Part shown: positions 35,301 through 43,302 of the stretch, in pieces | Numbering within the stretch: the stretch's first letter is position 1 | Layout: every line of letters begins with the position of its first letter | Assembly (NCBI GenBank): GCA_001986395.2 | Contig: MQVO02000027.1 | Span: 248,001-312,000, forward strand | Length of the DNA: 64,000 nt | From: Irpex lacteus | Lineage: Eukaryota; Basidiomycota; Agaricomycetes; Polyporales; Irpicaceae | Direction: 5' to 3' | Notes under the pieces: model-generated | Databases searched by the model: none | Seen by the model: only the letters and a program-made list of their open reading frames with translations | Told to the model about the DNA's origin: nothing | Translations under genes and position numbers: made by a program

Positions 35301-38300
35301 ATAACGACGATGCCTCTGAGACTAGATCGCAGAGAGGCCACTCTGTCCCTGCCCCCTCATACGATCGCACTCGTCGAACTCCGTTTGACGTCGTACGCGA
35401 CAACGAACGTCGTCGTCACCCCAACTCTCCTCCAGACGATGATGACTTCCCGATGGATGACGATACTCGTCGACAGAGACGGCAGAGCAAACGGCCTGCT
35501 CGTGGCTCTCCATCTCCTGATCGTCCTCCCTCTCACGCTCCTTCTGGTGACGGTGACGGTGGAAACTCGGCACGATCTGTGTCGGATCTCCTGTCACTCG
35601 AACCCCACTACCAACGCGACTTCACTATGTCGCTGTCCGATGTCAGCAAGGCATTTGCTGATGTTGGGAAACTTACTGGTCCTGACTCGTGGCCGATGTG
35701 GCGATTCCGCTGTGACTCAGCTATGTCGACCATCATCAGCTTCTACCAACTGCGCGGTGGTCTCACTGTGCCATCTGAGGTCACTAGGGCTGTCTTTAAC
35801 GTTATGGCCGGCCACATCGCTGACTCGGTCATGGCCAACTACTTGAACGAGAGCCAGCCGCACGAGCTCATGGACAAGCTTCGTGAGCGTTTCGACCCCA
35901 AGACTACGGTGTCGGACGCGAACGAAATTTTCCAACTCTTCCATCTTCGTCGCCCAATCTACGAGATGGACAAGCTCCTCGACGACGCGTCCAACCTCGT
36001 CGGCCGCCTCCTCGCTAAAGGGATTGACATTCCCAACCACATCTTCTACTCCGCCATCATTGGCATTATCCCTCCCGCATACGCCGCTACTCGCGCTAGC
36101 TACGAGGCTGGTGTTCGCGCTACTACCGCTCCTGGCACAAGGCCAGTATACAAGCCGAACGCCCTCATCGCCGAACTGCGCCGTGAGTTCAACAACTGGC
36201 GTCTCACTCACCCCAAGACTACCGAGTCGAAGGGTTCCTCCACGCTTGTCCCCCGCGACAAGCCCTCTCACAACCATGCCTCGACCAAGGCCACCCAGCC
36301 TGCCGTCGAGCGCACCGCGAAGACTGGGGCAACTGCCCGCGCCGCCACTGCCGCTCCTTACTCGAAGGAGAAAGCCGATCGTAGCAAGATGAAGTGCTAC
36401 AACTGCAACGAACTCGGCCACACCACGCCGACTTGCCCTCAGCCCTGGACTGAAAAGTCTAAGGCCGCGATGAAATCCAAGGGGATTACTCGCAAGACGG
36501 CTGCGGCTGCGGCGAAGAAGGCTACTGGGGCCGCTGCCACTACGACTACCCCCGTGGCCAACGTGGCTTCGACTTCGGCGGCAGCCTCGACTTCATCGGG
36601 CAAGCGCAAGTCTACCCAAAGCGAATGGGTGGCTTCGCTCACTGACTCGGACGTCAACATGCACGTAAGTACTTCAACTTCACCTACTGCTCTACCACTG
36701 TGCGCCACTCTGTCATCTGACAAGTGTGTGCACGTCATCGATACTGGCGCTACTATACACTGTACGCCATATCGTGACATGTTATTTAACGTTCACTCTG
36801 TACCAACTATCTTACTGACCGTCGCCAACTCAGAACAACTAGTACTCAATCTCGCTGGCGATATGGTCGTGGTAGTGGAGCAGGAAAATGGTGAGCCTAC
36901 TCAACTTTTGCTAAAGAACGTTTACTATAACTCATCGCTACCGTTTACTCTTATCAGTGTTTCAAGATTGGACTCTGATTATCGTTTTTCGTTTTATCAT
37001 TCAACTTGTACTATATACGACCGCAATTCAACTTGCGTAGCCGTTGTAAAGAAATCGAACGATTTATACTCTTTAACGTCTACGAAAATAAGTTCTTTAG
37101 CAAGCGTGCATAATAAGTCTGGTATAACGATGCTAGACCTTCATAAGAAACTCGGTCACATAAGTTATTTCCAGATCAAGAAGCTACTTGAAACGTCCAA
37201 ACTAATCATTACTACTCACATTACTGATCGTACGGAAACTCCGTGTGAGGATTGTATACTGAATAACATTCACCGCAATCCTCTACCAAAGACTCGTACT
37301 TCGCCTTTAGCTGCTGCTTTTGGCGACCACTTTCATATCGACATCTTTGGGCCACTACCCACTGAGTCGATTACTGGGCACTTCTTGTACTGGTTAACCA
37401 TCGTTGACGATGCTACGCGATGGCTAACACTCGCCCCTCTCCGTACTAAAGATGACGCCTATACACAATGGGTCATTTTCTCTACGGAACTACTTACTCA
37501 ATATGGCATTCGAGTTAAAGTACTTCAATCTGACAATGACAGCGTGTTCGTTGGTTCAGAAATGACAAAGTACTTGAAGACTCAAGGTACTGTTCCTCGA
37601 CTTACTGTGCACGATACTCCAGCACAGAATGGTGTTGCTGAACGCACGCACCAAACTATCATGAATTCAGTTCGTGTAAACCTGCATACTGCTGCTTTAC
37701 CGAACAGACTATGGTGGTACGCAGCCTTACACGCTGCTTACTTACATAACCGTACTCCTCGTTCTCCTCTACAATGGAAAACTCCATACTTCAAACGATA
37801 TGGCACGGAAGCTAACCTCGACGGACTTCAACGTTTTGGTCAACCTTGCATCGTATACGACGAATATCGTACTAACAAACTTGCGCCTAAAGGCAAACGT
37901 GGCGTATGGATTGGCTTCGCGGAGCATTCCAAAGGCCACTACGTTTACTTCGGGACACGCGTAGGCGTTGAACGAAACTTGCAATTTGTCGACTCGACGT
38001 CGCAAATTGAAGGGGAGAAAGAACCAAATATCGAGAACCCTACTCTCGAAAAACAACTTGAACTTGAGGAAAACCCTCACGTTGAACCAATGGACATCGA
38101 CGAACCGGATCCTACTGGTCCTAGGCGTTCTGCTCGAATTCAGGCGCGTGGTCTCAGCTATGACGAAGTAGAGACTAATATTGCATTCTACTTGACTGAA
38201 TTCAACGCGTACTACGCTGAAGACGTCGGTGATCCTATTACCTTCAAAGATGTACTCAATCATCCTCTCAGAGACGACTGGTTCAAGTCTATGAAAACTG

Positions 38301-39811
38301 AGGTTGATACACTCGAACAACTTGGTACTTGGGAATACTGTATCCCACCGCCGAATGCAAACATCACTGGTTCGCGCTTTGTTTATAAGACCAAATATGA
38401 ACACGGCAAAGTTACCAAACTCAAGTCGAGACTTGTAGCGCAAGGATACTCCCAGCGTGACGGCATTGACTTCTACTCGAATGATCTATTCGCTCCTGTA
38501 GCTCGTATGAGTTCAATGCGATTCATTCTTACTCTCGCGGCATCACTAGGATTCGAGATCACTCAGCTCGATATCAAGTCCGCATACTTGTATGGCAAGA
38601 TCAACGACGATGAAGACTTGTATCTTCGTCCACCACCTGGTGACTTACTCCCGAACTTGCCTAACGGCTATGTACTTAAGCTTCGTAAAACTATCTACGG
38701 ACTTAAACAAGCCGGACGTCGCTGGTACAAAGTACTGTGCGATATACTTTTCAAACTCGGACTCAAGCGTTCAAATTTTGATAACGCTGTCTTCTTCCTC
38801 TATCGAGAAGACAAACTCATACTCATTTTGGCAGTTCACGTCGATGACATCACTCTATGTACTATTACTCCTGTCGTCGCTGAACACTTTGTTATTGCCC
38901 TGAGACAACATGTTGAGGTCACTAACGGTGGTCCGATCCACTGGATGCTTGGCATGGAAATTGTATACGACAAAGTCTCACGCACTATCAAGATGCGCCA
39001 AAAGGACTACATCCAAACTACGCTCAAACGCTACAACTTTGACCACGAACATTCACGCCGTACTCCCATGATACACGAGCACAACTTAGCCCCCCGTGAC
39101 TCGAAAGAACCGCGTAAGGACGCTGATGCAATCAAACACTATATGTCTCTCGTCGGTGGCTTACGCTACGTCGCAGACTGTACTAGGCCTGACGTTGCAT
39201 ATTGCACCGGACAACTGGCACGTTACTTGTCTGACCCTAGTAAGGAACACTTCGCTGCAGCTAAACAGTGTTACCTATACTTAAAGGGAACGTGCGACTA
39301 CTGGCTTGTCCTAGGAAACCAAGCCAACTCTACTTCGACTTCACTGGTCGGATTTGCCGATTCTGACGGCATGACTACATACGGCAATAAACCAATAATG
39401 GGCTACGCATTCACATACAATGACTCGCTTATCTCATGGTCAAGTAAGCGAGGCTCACTCGTAACTCTATCGGTCACCGAAGCCGAACTCTATGCGCTCG
39501 CGCATGCGTCAACAGAAGCTATATATCTCAAGAGCTTGATTGACGAACTTACCAACTCTACTATGGACCCTGTGAAAATGTTCACCGACAGTGCGTCCAC
39601 TATCGCGATTGTTCGTTCACCCGAGGAACAACATTCGCAACGTACTAAACACTTCAACATCCGAAAGAACTTCATCAGCGATCGCGTCGACAAAGGGTAT
39701 ATCACTATACACCATATACCGTCGAACGATCAACGCGCTGATACTCTTACTAAGGCACTTCCACTAGAGAAACTCAAGCACTTCAATGAACTACTTCATA
39801 TTCGTGCTTGA
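23372..39811 (+). CDS. Copia Gag-Pol polyprotein, interrupted by the hAT insertion
   Basis: The reading frame is 23372-23437 joined to 35060-39811, giving about 1605 residues. The first 22 codons start MSSTHSDRTDQTQPRRSGRN. The apparent ATG at 35039 belongs to the hAT terminal repeat and is not the element's start. Domains in order: a gag (UBN2-like) region around 35600-36200; a CCHC zinc knuckle CYNCNELGHTTPTC near 36397; aspartic protease VIDTGATIHCTP near 36736; a pre-integrase zinc-binding region with LHKKLGHIS and CEDC; an integrase core with FHIDIFGP, SDNDSVF and NGVAERTHQ (D, D, E); reverse transcriptase with QLDIKSAYLYG and the AVHVDDITL box near 38835; and RNase H with GFADSD, VTEAELYAL and TDSAST. 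No internal stops or frameshifts are seen. The present copy cannot make full Gag-Pol unless the hAT leaves. Confidence 0.93.
23430..23437. repeat. Target site duplication of the hAT element, left copy (ATACTCGC)
   Basis: The eight bases ATACTCGC directly precede the left terminal repeat and recur at 35052-35059 directly after the right one. Eight base pairs is the characteristic hAT duplication length. Confidence 0.93.
23438..23454 (+). repeat. hAT left terminal inverted repeat
   Basis: TAAAGCTCTGCACGGGT pairs with the reverse complement of 35035-35051, which is TAAAGCTCTGCATGGGT, with one mismatch in 17. Confidence 0.9.
23539..23543. repeat. Target site duplication of the gypsy element, left copy (GCCGG)
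   Basis: GCCGG precedes the left LTR and is repeated at 29581-29585 after the right LTR. It marks the insertion point inside the hAT left subterminal region, about 100 bases from the hAT end. Confidence 0.9.
23544..23787 (-). repeat. 3' LTR of the gypsy element
   Basis: The 244-bp repeat runs TG..CA on the plus strand (TGAAAGCCCG to AGGGTTACA). It contains a perfect hairpin (GCCCGACG / CGTCGGGC) near its outer plus-strand end and two direct copies of a roughly 28-bp word beginning CTTCGTCGGAGCAGTGGTGG, separated by about 33 bases. Confidence 0.95.
23788..23801 (-). other. Polypurine tract of the gypsy element
   Basis: On the minus strand the sequence AGAGGTGGGGAGGG abuts the 3' LTR, where plus-strand DNA synthesis of LTR elements is primed. 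Confidence 0.8.
23811..29207 (-). CDS. Gypsy Gag-Pol polyprotein with C-terminal chromodomain
   Basis: One continuous frame of 1798 residues carries gag and pol with no frameshift. In order: a disordered Ser/Pro-rich N-terminus; a retrotransposon gag domain (WYRSEADRLRTLPWDDFAKE, FKARWLP); a zinc knuckle CFKCRRFFAGHRGAEC; an aspartic protease core MLIDCGSSTVLM; reverse transcriptase with KLDMTNSFFQTRV and the active-site box YIDD (about 26385-26396); RNase H with HTDASDWATGA; an integrase HHCC zinc finger (HDTLGHFG ... CSSCQRNK); an integrase core with AIDFVGPLP, IIADRDRLW and STAYHPETDGASERTNK (D, D, E); and a chromodomain with VERILERRVRGRGFQWLVQW, KGEDVATWEP. The chromodomain places it among chromoviruses, which target chromatin marks. 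All catalytic residues are present, so the element is probably competent. Confidence 0.95.
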   Translation of the reverse strand: MPQRSSDTSSTTSTISALSQTIDHPATRANPPPSLGGNRSERILTRSLAKELIRPDDPATPDSAIDFDSLAEALLGGGRLSTLSSCPASRSTTPSRSPESTPLPPSVPSTRASSPVANLQHTPNRLPRSPRLNFSIVPPPRPVTPSPSPSIDSDSDDDIPLVITCSMSSSVATVVSAGPHKVPILTPGELNIETYMRWKDACEDYYEIKEVKNDKKVTHAGTGFQDLLIRDWYRSEADRLRTLPWDDFAKEFKARWLPVDWDVKARNELARRRQNPDDPFKDWVVRIETLNAVLKDTTSHKKQEDLRNHIESLMCDRLAQLAIAANTASIASYRDWRDKLVTLDNERIANAAEITRVSTRVKQSSTARPTIQSQSSSSSFARTSNNTNRDRDHPPPLTDAERALLYKYFGCFKCRRFFAGHRGAECPNPPLKGAGYKELTEEAGLKAKAENDRKKASSNTVKRATTAAVGFDDELSENVAAAVADSPTASGVLAYGDDSLDSDEYVPPFSLPHFTLRGYIHDSTGPCFNTPVRMLIDCGSSTVLMRSEVADALQLRRHKLPAPISLDSAWGSQGTRVTDFVKLRFSLRSFAWTSRSVRCLVVSELCAPVILGMPFLAHNDLMINCRSRKCIDANTGFDLLNPQYKRASTASRASDTAKPAPPPPAAIHPTYLVRGAKPRTSVDVDTPDVPSISPATHEPRSVSSDTANNVIRSMPGGEDVNECHPTVAAIRTRIEELAMQDQLARNETLMREKYSDVFPTGTPRLNDLPKNVYHRFKLKNPDLVISRRAYDCPKKYREAWRKLLDEHLEAGRMRPSDSPYASPCFLIPKSDPTAAPRWVNDYRVLNDNTVPDRHPLPTINEILSDCARGKIFGKLDMTNSFFQTRVHPDDVPYTAVTTPFGLYEWLVMPQGCRNAPATHQRRMVSALRHLIGKICHVYIDDIIIWSQTLDEHIRNVEAVLDALRAHSLFASPKKTNLFALEVDFLGHHVSERGVEPDKKKIEKVLDWPVPKSASDVRAFIGLVRFMDKFLPHLARFTVELTPLTTKDAEREWPGWSARHQVAFDGIKKLVTSSDCLTVIDYDDLENNSIFVHTDASDWATGATLSFGPTRETARPVAFDSMQLDTAQLNYPVHEKELLAIVRALHKWRLDLLGVPFTIYTDHKTLENFNTQKDLSRRQARWQEFLGQYDYKIVYIPGEENSAADALSRVPPKPRVLHPAPSTYVTAATGLRITTDPDLLTKIKAGYATDAWCTKLPESKLANQLRIEHGLWYLGSRLIVPRITEIREAIFRLAHDTLGHFGFEKSYELIREAYFWPNMRKELESLYVPSCSSCQRNKATTSKPPGPLHPLPVPTGCGDSVAIDFVGPLPLDEGFDFLMTMTCRLNSDIRLVPCSKRLDAEAAADVFFKHWYCENGLPLEIIADRDRLWTSKFWSALHRLTGVKVKLSTAYHPETDGASERTNKTAIQALRYHVARNQTGWVRALPMVRFAIMNTVNASTGFAPFQLRMGRRPRVIPPLLNATVDDVRREFPDEATLVADIIRRIDTDVLEAQDNLAIAKLAQARFANASRGEDQVFKEGEEVLLSTLNRRREYTQRGDNRVAKFMARYDGPFKITKAFPDTSTYTLELPHAMKIFPTFHASMLRRYRRNDDSAFPGRKVEQPPPVVTEDGVELWEVERILERRVRGRGFQWLVQWKGEDVATWEPTWVVRDLEAMDVWERENGIEGDHAATIMTDTDYSFDDLYGSYPYPMDLTRCEAPLCPAPNELDSEASSHDPTPSLGSDEGVLENPASSDARVD
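29337..29580 (-). repeat. 5' LTR of the gypsy element
   Basis: Base-for-base equal by eye to 23544-23787. Transcription would run leftward from here into the gag-pol frame. The bases just inside (minus strand CTTTTTTTTGAACGCCGG) do not form a TGG-type primer site. Confidence 0.95.
29581..29585. repeat. Target site duplication of the gypsy element, right copy (GCCGG)
   Basis: Partner of 23539-23543. After it the hAT subterminal sequence resumes (GTATAATACCTGCGGGT). Confidence 0.9.
29720..30241 (+). CDS. hAT-borne accessory gene A, coiled-coil protein of unknown function
   Basis: I do not recognise the product. Two exons join in phase 0: 29720-29893 and 29951-30241, with a standard intron (gtaagt...actcag), giving 154 residues. 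The start MSGTPSGAHAAIAIAQELEA leads into a charged helix (ELEEKEALLKATTDSLRLLQ, then VVAQLVHRIEN) that should form a coiled coil. The C-terminal half is acidic with aromatic residues (CEAVIEQFGL, EYVREVEHVEWYWKLLDSSS). A TATA-like box (GGTATAAAT) lies near 29633, about 85 bases upstream. It lies inside the hAT ends and reads in the same direction as the transposase. It may help transposition or be captured host sequence; both are inference. Confidence 0.6.
30464..31357 (-). CDS. hAT-borne accessory gene B, unknown function
   Basis: I do not recognise the product. The last exon (30883-30464) is well supported. After an acceptor at ...tatacag it reads VLFVVAVRTMPPETRLQ, then an Arg-rich helix, WFGMLGELLRDHPTRIREHG, then LILVAFAGASFVMRYHHGRP and WDHLNDLVYD. 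Upstream exons can be joined in frame: LWVYNEASDGRRRCAI, then FLPGSTSASFDNPNYRPTSN, and a possible first exon from ATG 31357 (MQASTSHSFHHVTPYTPLNV). The first donor would have to be the weak gtcggc, so the 5' end is tentative. It lies on the strand opposite to accessory gene A and the transposase, within the hAT ends. The gene is open and not visibly decayed. Confidence 0.45.
31813..34836 (+). CDS. hAT transposase with BED zinc finger and C-terminal dimerisation domain
   Basis: The enzyme cuts the element at its terminal repeats and inserts it with an 8-bp target duplication. About nine exons join in phase; checked borders include 31813-32041, 32094-32204, 32265-32601 and 32658 onward. Order: a basic, Ser-rich N-terminus with a nuclear-localisation-like KSAKRRKSS; a BED-type zinc finger split by an intron (YKFICKA | NPNSSAVTRVRW, NLNRHTEAC); the RNase H-like core with LHVCVDGWTAPN (first Asp) and LLGFVADNASNN (second Asp); a long acidic insertion (about 33140-33340); then WNSLADAITRALYLRKALER; and the hATC domain with WW-like PLQWWNSQL and SSVDVERAFSRGGLTVSKRR. 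The Glu in VERAFS is likely the third catalytic residue. No stops interrupt the model. The element therefore looks autonomous. Confidence 0.9.
34880..35034. repeat. hAT right subterminal repeat cluster
   Basis: Multiple short words of the type ACCTGCAGGT, ACCTGT, CACAGGT and GGTACC occur in both orientations, mirroring the left subterminal region (23449-23543 and 29586-29640). Such arrays are typical transposase-binding regions of hAT elements. Confidence 0.65.
35035..35051 (-). repeat. hAT right terminal inverted repeat
   Basis: The reverse complement reads TAAAGCTCTGCATGGGT, equal to the left end except for one base. It is followed directly by the target duplication. Confidence 0.9.
35052..35059. 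repeat. Target site duplication of the hAT element, right copy (ATACTCGC)
   Basis: Second copy of the 8-bp duplication; the copia reading frame resumes at 35060. Confidence 0.93.
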
Positions 39812-39818
39812 AGGGGAG
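39810..39818 (+). other. Polypurine tract of the copia element
   Basis: GAAGGGGAG abuts the 3' LTR and overlaps the stop codon of the polyprotein. Confidence 0.8.
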
Positions 39819-40010
39819 TGTTCGATTGACTCGGAGTTCGTAATCTAGGCGCCCGTTTAAGCGCACGTATCCTTGTCTTATATACCTGACTTTCGTACTC
39901 AAATCTACTATCGCACTTTGATCCCCAACTCCCACTTGAGTGACTGAGTGCTTTCCCTGCCAACTGACCTAGTTCATCGTACTCTACAGCTAGCTCGTAC
40001 CTCTTCAAGA
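39819..40010 (+). repeat. 3' LTR of the copia element
   Basis: 192 bp, identical by eye to 23115-23306, so the copia insertion is recent. Confidence 0.92.
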
Positions 40011-40015
40011 ATATT
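40011..40015. repeat. Target site duplication of the copia element, right copy (ATATT)
   Basis: Partner of 23110-23114; the DUF6533 gene resumes here. Confidence 0.92.
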
Positions 40016-40718
40016 GACGATGAATGGGACCAGACTAAGTCCAAATACGACTACAAACACAGATATGCTGCGATTGCAGAGCGCTGTGGTGCGCAAACTT
40101 GTAAAAACTGGCGACAGAGCGTCAGTATCCTGACTCATGAGAATGTCTAATCGCTACTGACGCGCCGTTGCAAGGTTTTGAACCAAGAGGGCTATGTTGT
40201 CCAACTTCACAATAGCCGCGCAGCTGTTTGACTGTTAGAATCTGTACTGCTACCGCGTCACGGAAACTGCGTATAGAGAAGTGCTTGCCTCTATACACAG
40301 CAATGAGCGGATTTACTAGTATATGGATAGGGCAACGTACCGCATTGCTTGTTGGATTTAAGCATTGAATAATCGCTAGAAGAAGAGTCGTATATCTTAT
40401 TCCAGCGAAGATCCAAGTGGATAGATTCCACTTTCGACCCCAGATATGCTCGCCTTCTTGGTCCAACGTCACGAGCCATTCGTAGCAGTATAACGCTATA
40501 ATAAAGTGTCCTTCAGCATTAGTGTACCACCCATGATGAACGAGAATCGGCTGGCGTGCCTGTGACAGCAAATATAAGCTGGCTATCAATGATACTTCGC
40601 GAGATAGGTTTGATTTAGCGACGAAAGGACAAAACACTTGCTCATCTCATGTCGGCACTCACAAGCTTTGCAGAGCTATAGCGTCAGCACCACTCGTGTC
40701 TCCGGTTGAGTTGGACAT
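40016..40718 (-). pseudogene. DUF6533 membrane protein gene, 5' part, separated by transposon insertion
   Basis: This is the upstream half of the gene continued at 23114-22130. The start at ATG 40718 gives MSNSTGDTSGADAIALQSL. After an intron come ARQPILVHHGWYTNAEG and the DUF6533 signature YEWLVTLDQEGEHIWGRKW, followed by NLSTWIFAGIRYTTLLLAII. In related proteins this stretch marks the first two membrane helices and the conserved LDxE..xxW..xW motif. The half ends within SVFVVVFGLSLVPFIVN, where the copia target duplication begins. Joined to the distal half, the next codon is Met and then a gtcagc donor, so the frame continues exactly. No other damage is evident in the exons I could follow. 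Confidence 0.75.
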
Positions 40719-41553
40719 CGTAGTACGTTCTGATGGTACTTAGATAGGGCTGTGAGGACAATAAGGACTAGGGGTGGAATGCCACTATCAGTTGACGCAT
40801 TAAAAGGGCACATACTTAGTACTTTGATATCTATTCATATCTACATTTAGACGGGGAGGTATCAGGCCCAATATACAAAGGAAGATGGAGGGAAGTGCTA
40901 GAATAGAGTTACCTTGGAGTTTATCAACCGTGAAGCATCAAGTACTGGATGCTCGCCATTCAAATAGCGTCCTAAGCCTATCTAGTGAGTCTATGCATGA
41001 GTAAGATGCGCATAAGAAGACATATAATGTGATAAGCGATCCAACTCTTTCGTTTCAGCAGGCGATGATCGCACGCGCTGGGTATCAGGACAATCTTGGG
41101 AACCCACACCACTGAACGCCCAGGGGTAATCGTATTCAGTTGTGTCTAAACAATGAGGAATCAGATGTTGTTCAGTTTGAGGCGTGTAAAATCGTAGAAG
41201 AAGCAGCCCACCATTCAAATCCCGGGGACACAGCCTCAACCCTTTTACAACAGGAGTGCACTCATCCAGTAGGGAGAGGAGCACCATGTAGCTTACAGTG
41301 GAAGGCAAAGCTGAGCACCATGGATTATAGTTACGAGTACGGTTGGATATCAGAAGAGGCCTATAGTGCAGTAGCTGTGACCTACAATAATAAATGCAAA
41401 GCACCTAAGGCTAGAGATACGTGTTAGAATAATTACTACGGGTAATAGATTAAACTTAGAAAGATTTATGTGTATATGGAAACTGAGTGAAACCTTTATA
41501 GCGCGTAACCTGCGGCCAAACTAATACCCAGCACATACCGGTGCTCTCGCCTT
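40719..41553. other. Intergenic, no gene recognised
   Basis: The left part is the upstream region of the broken DUF6533 gene. A minus-strand open frame at 40991-41404 has no motif and is not called. Confidence 0.4.
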
Positions 41554-43302
41554 TTATTCGCGATTGCCCTTACGCAGGGTACCCCATCCGGCGGGATGCT
41601 CCTCTTCGCAATGCTTCACGAGAGCGGTTTGACTGGTTTCTACCATAGGATCTGACGGCTTCCCATCAAATTTCTGACTGCGCAGCCTAAAGGTACAACG
41701 TGTCAGCAGGCAGCTACTTCAGGAAAGATATGAACACATAGTACGTACTCGCACATCTTGCATATCATCTTCCCATTCACCTCGTCGAACGCAGTGTCAA
41801 GGCATATCTCGACCTTAACAAGCCCGTTCTCGTCCCATACATCCGTCATGTCTTCGTCTTCCTCATCTTCTGGGTCTGCGTTGTCCATGATAGCCTCAGG
41901 TTCTGCTGTCACCATGTTTTCTGCGAACGGAGGCATTGCCACAGACGCAGGCCACGCGGTTTGAGATATAGCAACTCCTTCAGAGGGTGTCGTCCCGTTG
42001 AATTGAGGGATGGCAGGAGTTGTGGGTGCACTCGAGGTAGTAGACGTCGTAGCCTTAATCTGTTGCTCTACGGAGTTGATGGCTCTGCCTACGGTACGCA
42101 TGTCCATGTGTGTCGAACCAGAGGGGTTGAGCAATGTAGTGTCGTCTTCCGTTCTGCGCCTCTTCATGGCCCTTTGTTCAATTGGCTGTTGAACGGCACC
42201 AGCAGGGGCTGCTCCATGGTCGTCTCGAGTAAGATCGATGACGGGCGCCGACGTTTTACGGGTTGCACCTGGATAGCCATAGGTAGGAGGATTCATAGGG
42301 CCTGGTCCTGTTTGTGGAGGGCCGAACGCTGGCATCGTGACTGACCGGTTCCTAGGGTGACCATTCGGTCCAACTACAGGACTCGTGCTGGAAGGTGGTG
42401 GTCGGGGTGGACCGTTAGGTACAGGCCGATAGTGTTTCCAAGCGTTGAATTCCGCTCCTGAGGGTGTTGTTGGGGACGACTGGGAAGAACGTGACGGTGC
42501 AGCCTGTGGGGCGGAACGCAAAGGGACGAAGGTGAGGCTTGGACGCTTTCATGGAGGAAGAAAAGACTTGTTAGTCTGTAGATTATACGAGGGCAGCTAT
42601 ACTAACGACCTACTTTCTTCGGTTCGTTTGATTGGTGCGGTGGGTAGTTGGGAGACATTACTGGGGCAGATGAAGATGGAGAAATCTAGCAAATGCCATC
42701 AAATAGGTGTGACGTATGGATAACGAGGAACGTACGTGATTTTGTTGCATGGGTTGTTGCTTCATAAGTTGACCTGACGCACAAAACTATGTCATACACA
42801 TGTTTAGACAGGAAGAATAGGTACAACGCACTGGGTGGAACCAGGTTATTTGTCGCATGCCATGTTCCCGCCGTAATCCGCTCCAATTCTATGTGTAAGA
42901 AGCGATTCTCCTGAAGGCTAAGAGGTATTAGAAAGCCTATCAAAGTTTGCGTGGTCAGAACACATACTATTGGCTCTGCGAATGCATAAGCTTCTCCCGG
43001 TCCAGCTTCAGTTGTTGGATCTGGTATTGCAGGCCTTGAATAATGGGAATATGCGCATCTGGGCTTGCTGCTTGGCTAGCAAGTTGGTTAATATCCTCTT
43101 TCTGTTGGGCTATAATACGAGATAGCGTAGTGTTGTCTGAGACGAGTTTCCCGTTCTGGTCGCGCAACTTGTTCACCTCCGCACGAACATCCGCGAGAGC
43201 GTGTACGATGCCAGGGAAATATCCTAGCTCTTGAATTGCACCGTTGAGAGTGTTGCCTAAAATACGAGCGATCTCTGCGCGAACGATCTCCGTGGGGTCC
43301 AT
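41554..43302 (-). CDS. Coiled-coil protein with disordered centre and C-terminal CxxC/HxxxxH motif
   Basis: I do not recognise the family. About seven exons join in phase. The start MDPTEIVRAEIARILGNTLN leads into a long coiled coil (VRAEVNKLRDQNGKLVSDNT, IAQQKEDINQLASQ, IQQLKLDREKLM), continued after an intron by YLQENRFLHIELERIT. Short Gln-rich exons follow (QLMKQQPMQQN). A large exon holds disordered Ser/Pro/Gly sequence with a basic AMKRRRTEDD patch that may be a nuclear signal, and an acidic DPEDEEDEDMTDVWDENG. The last junction joins ICKMCE to LRSQKFDGKPSDPM; the protein ends with TALVKHCEEEHPAGWGTLRK. The CxxC and HxxxxH pair suggests one zinc site. A nuclear, DNA- or chromatin-related role is plausible but is inference. 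An in-frame ATG 21 bases upstream is also possible. Confidence 0.65.

Larger units (their letters stand above)
23115..40010 (+). mobile_element. Ty1/copia LTR retrotransposon, complete, containing nested hAT and gypsy elements
   Basis: The element is bounded by two 192-bp LTRs that I find identical by eye, and by a 5-bp ATATT target duplication. Without the nested insertions it is about 5.27 kb. It carries a tRNA-type primer site after the 5' LTR, a single gag-pol reading frame and a purine tract before the 3' LTR. A hAT transposon sits in the gag start region after codon 22. Integration broke a minus-strand DUF6533 gene. Order of events from nesting: copia into the gene, hAT into copia, gypsy into hAT. 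Confidence 0.93.

Noticed and set aside
37769..38443. Long minus-strand open frame within copia
   Set aside because: It is antisense to the integrase/reverse transcriptase region and shows no motif of its own. The same applies to 35717-36421 (minus).
40991..41404. Minus-strand 137-codon open frame
   Set aside because: No motif, and it lies in sequence with weak coding character.
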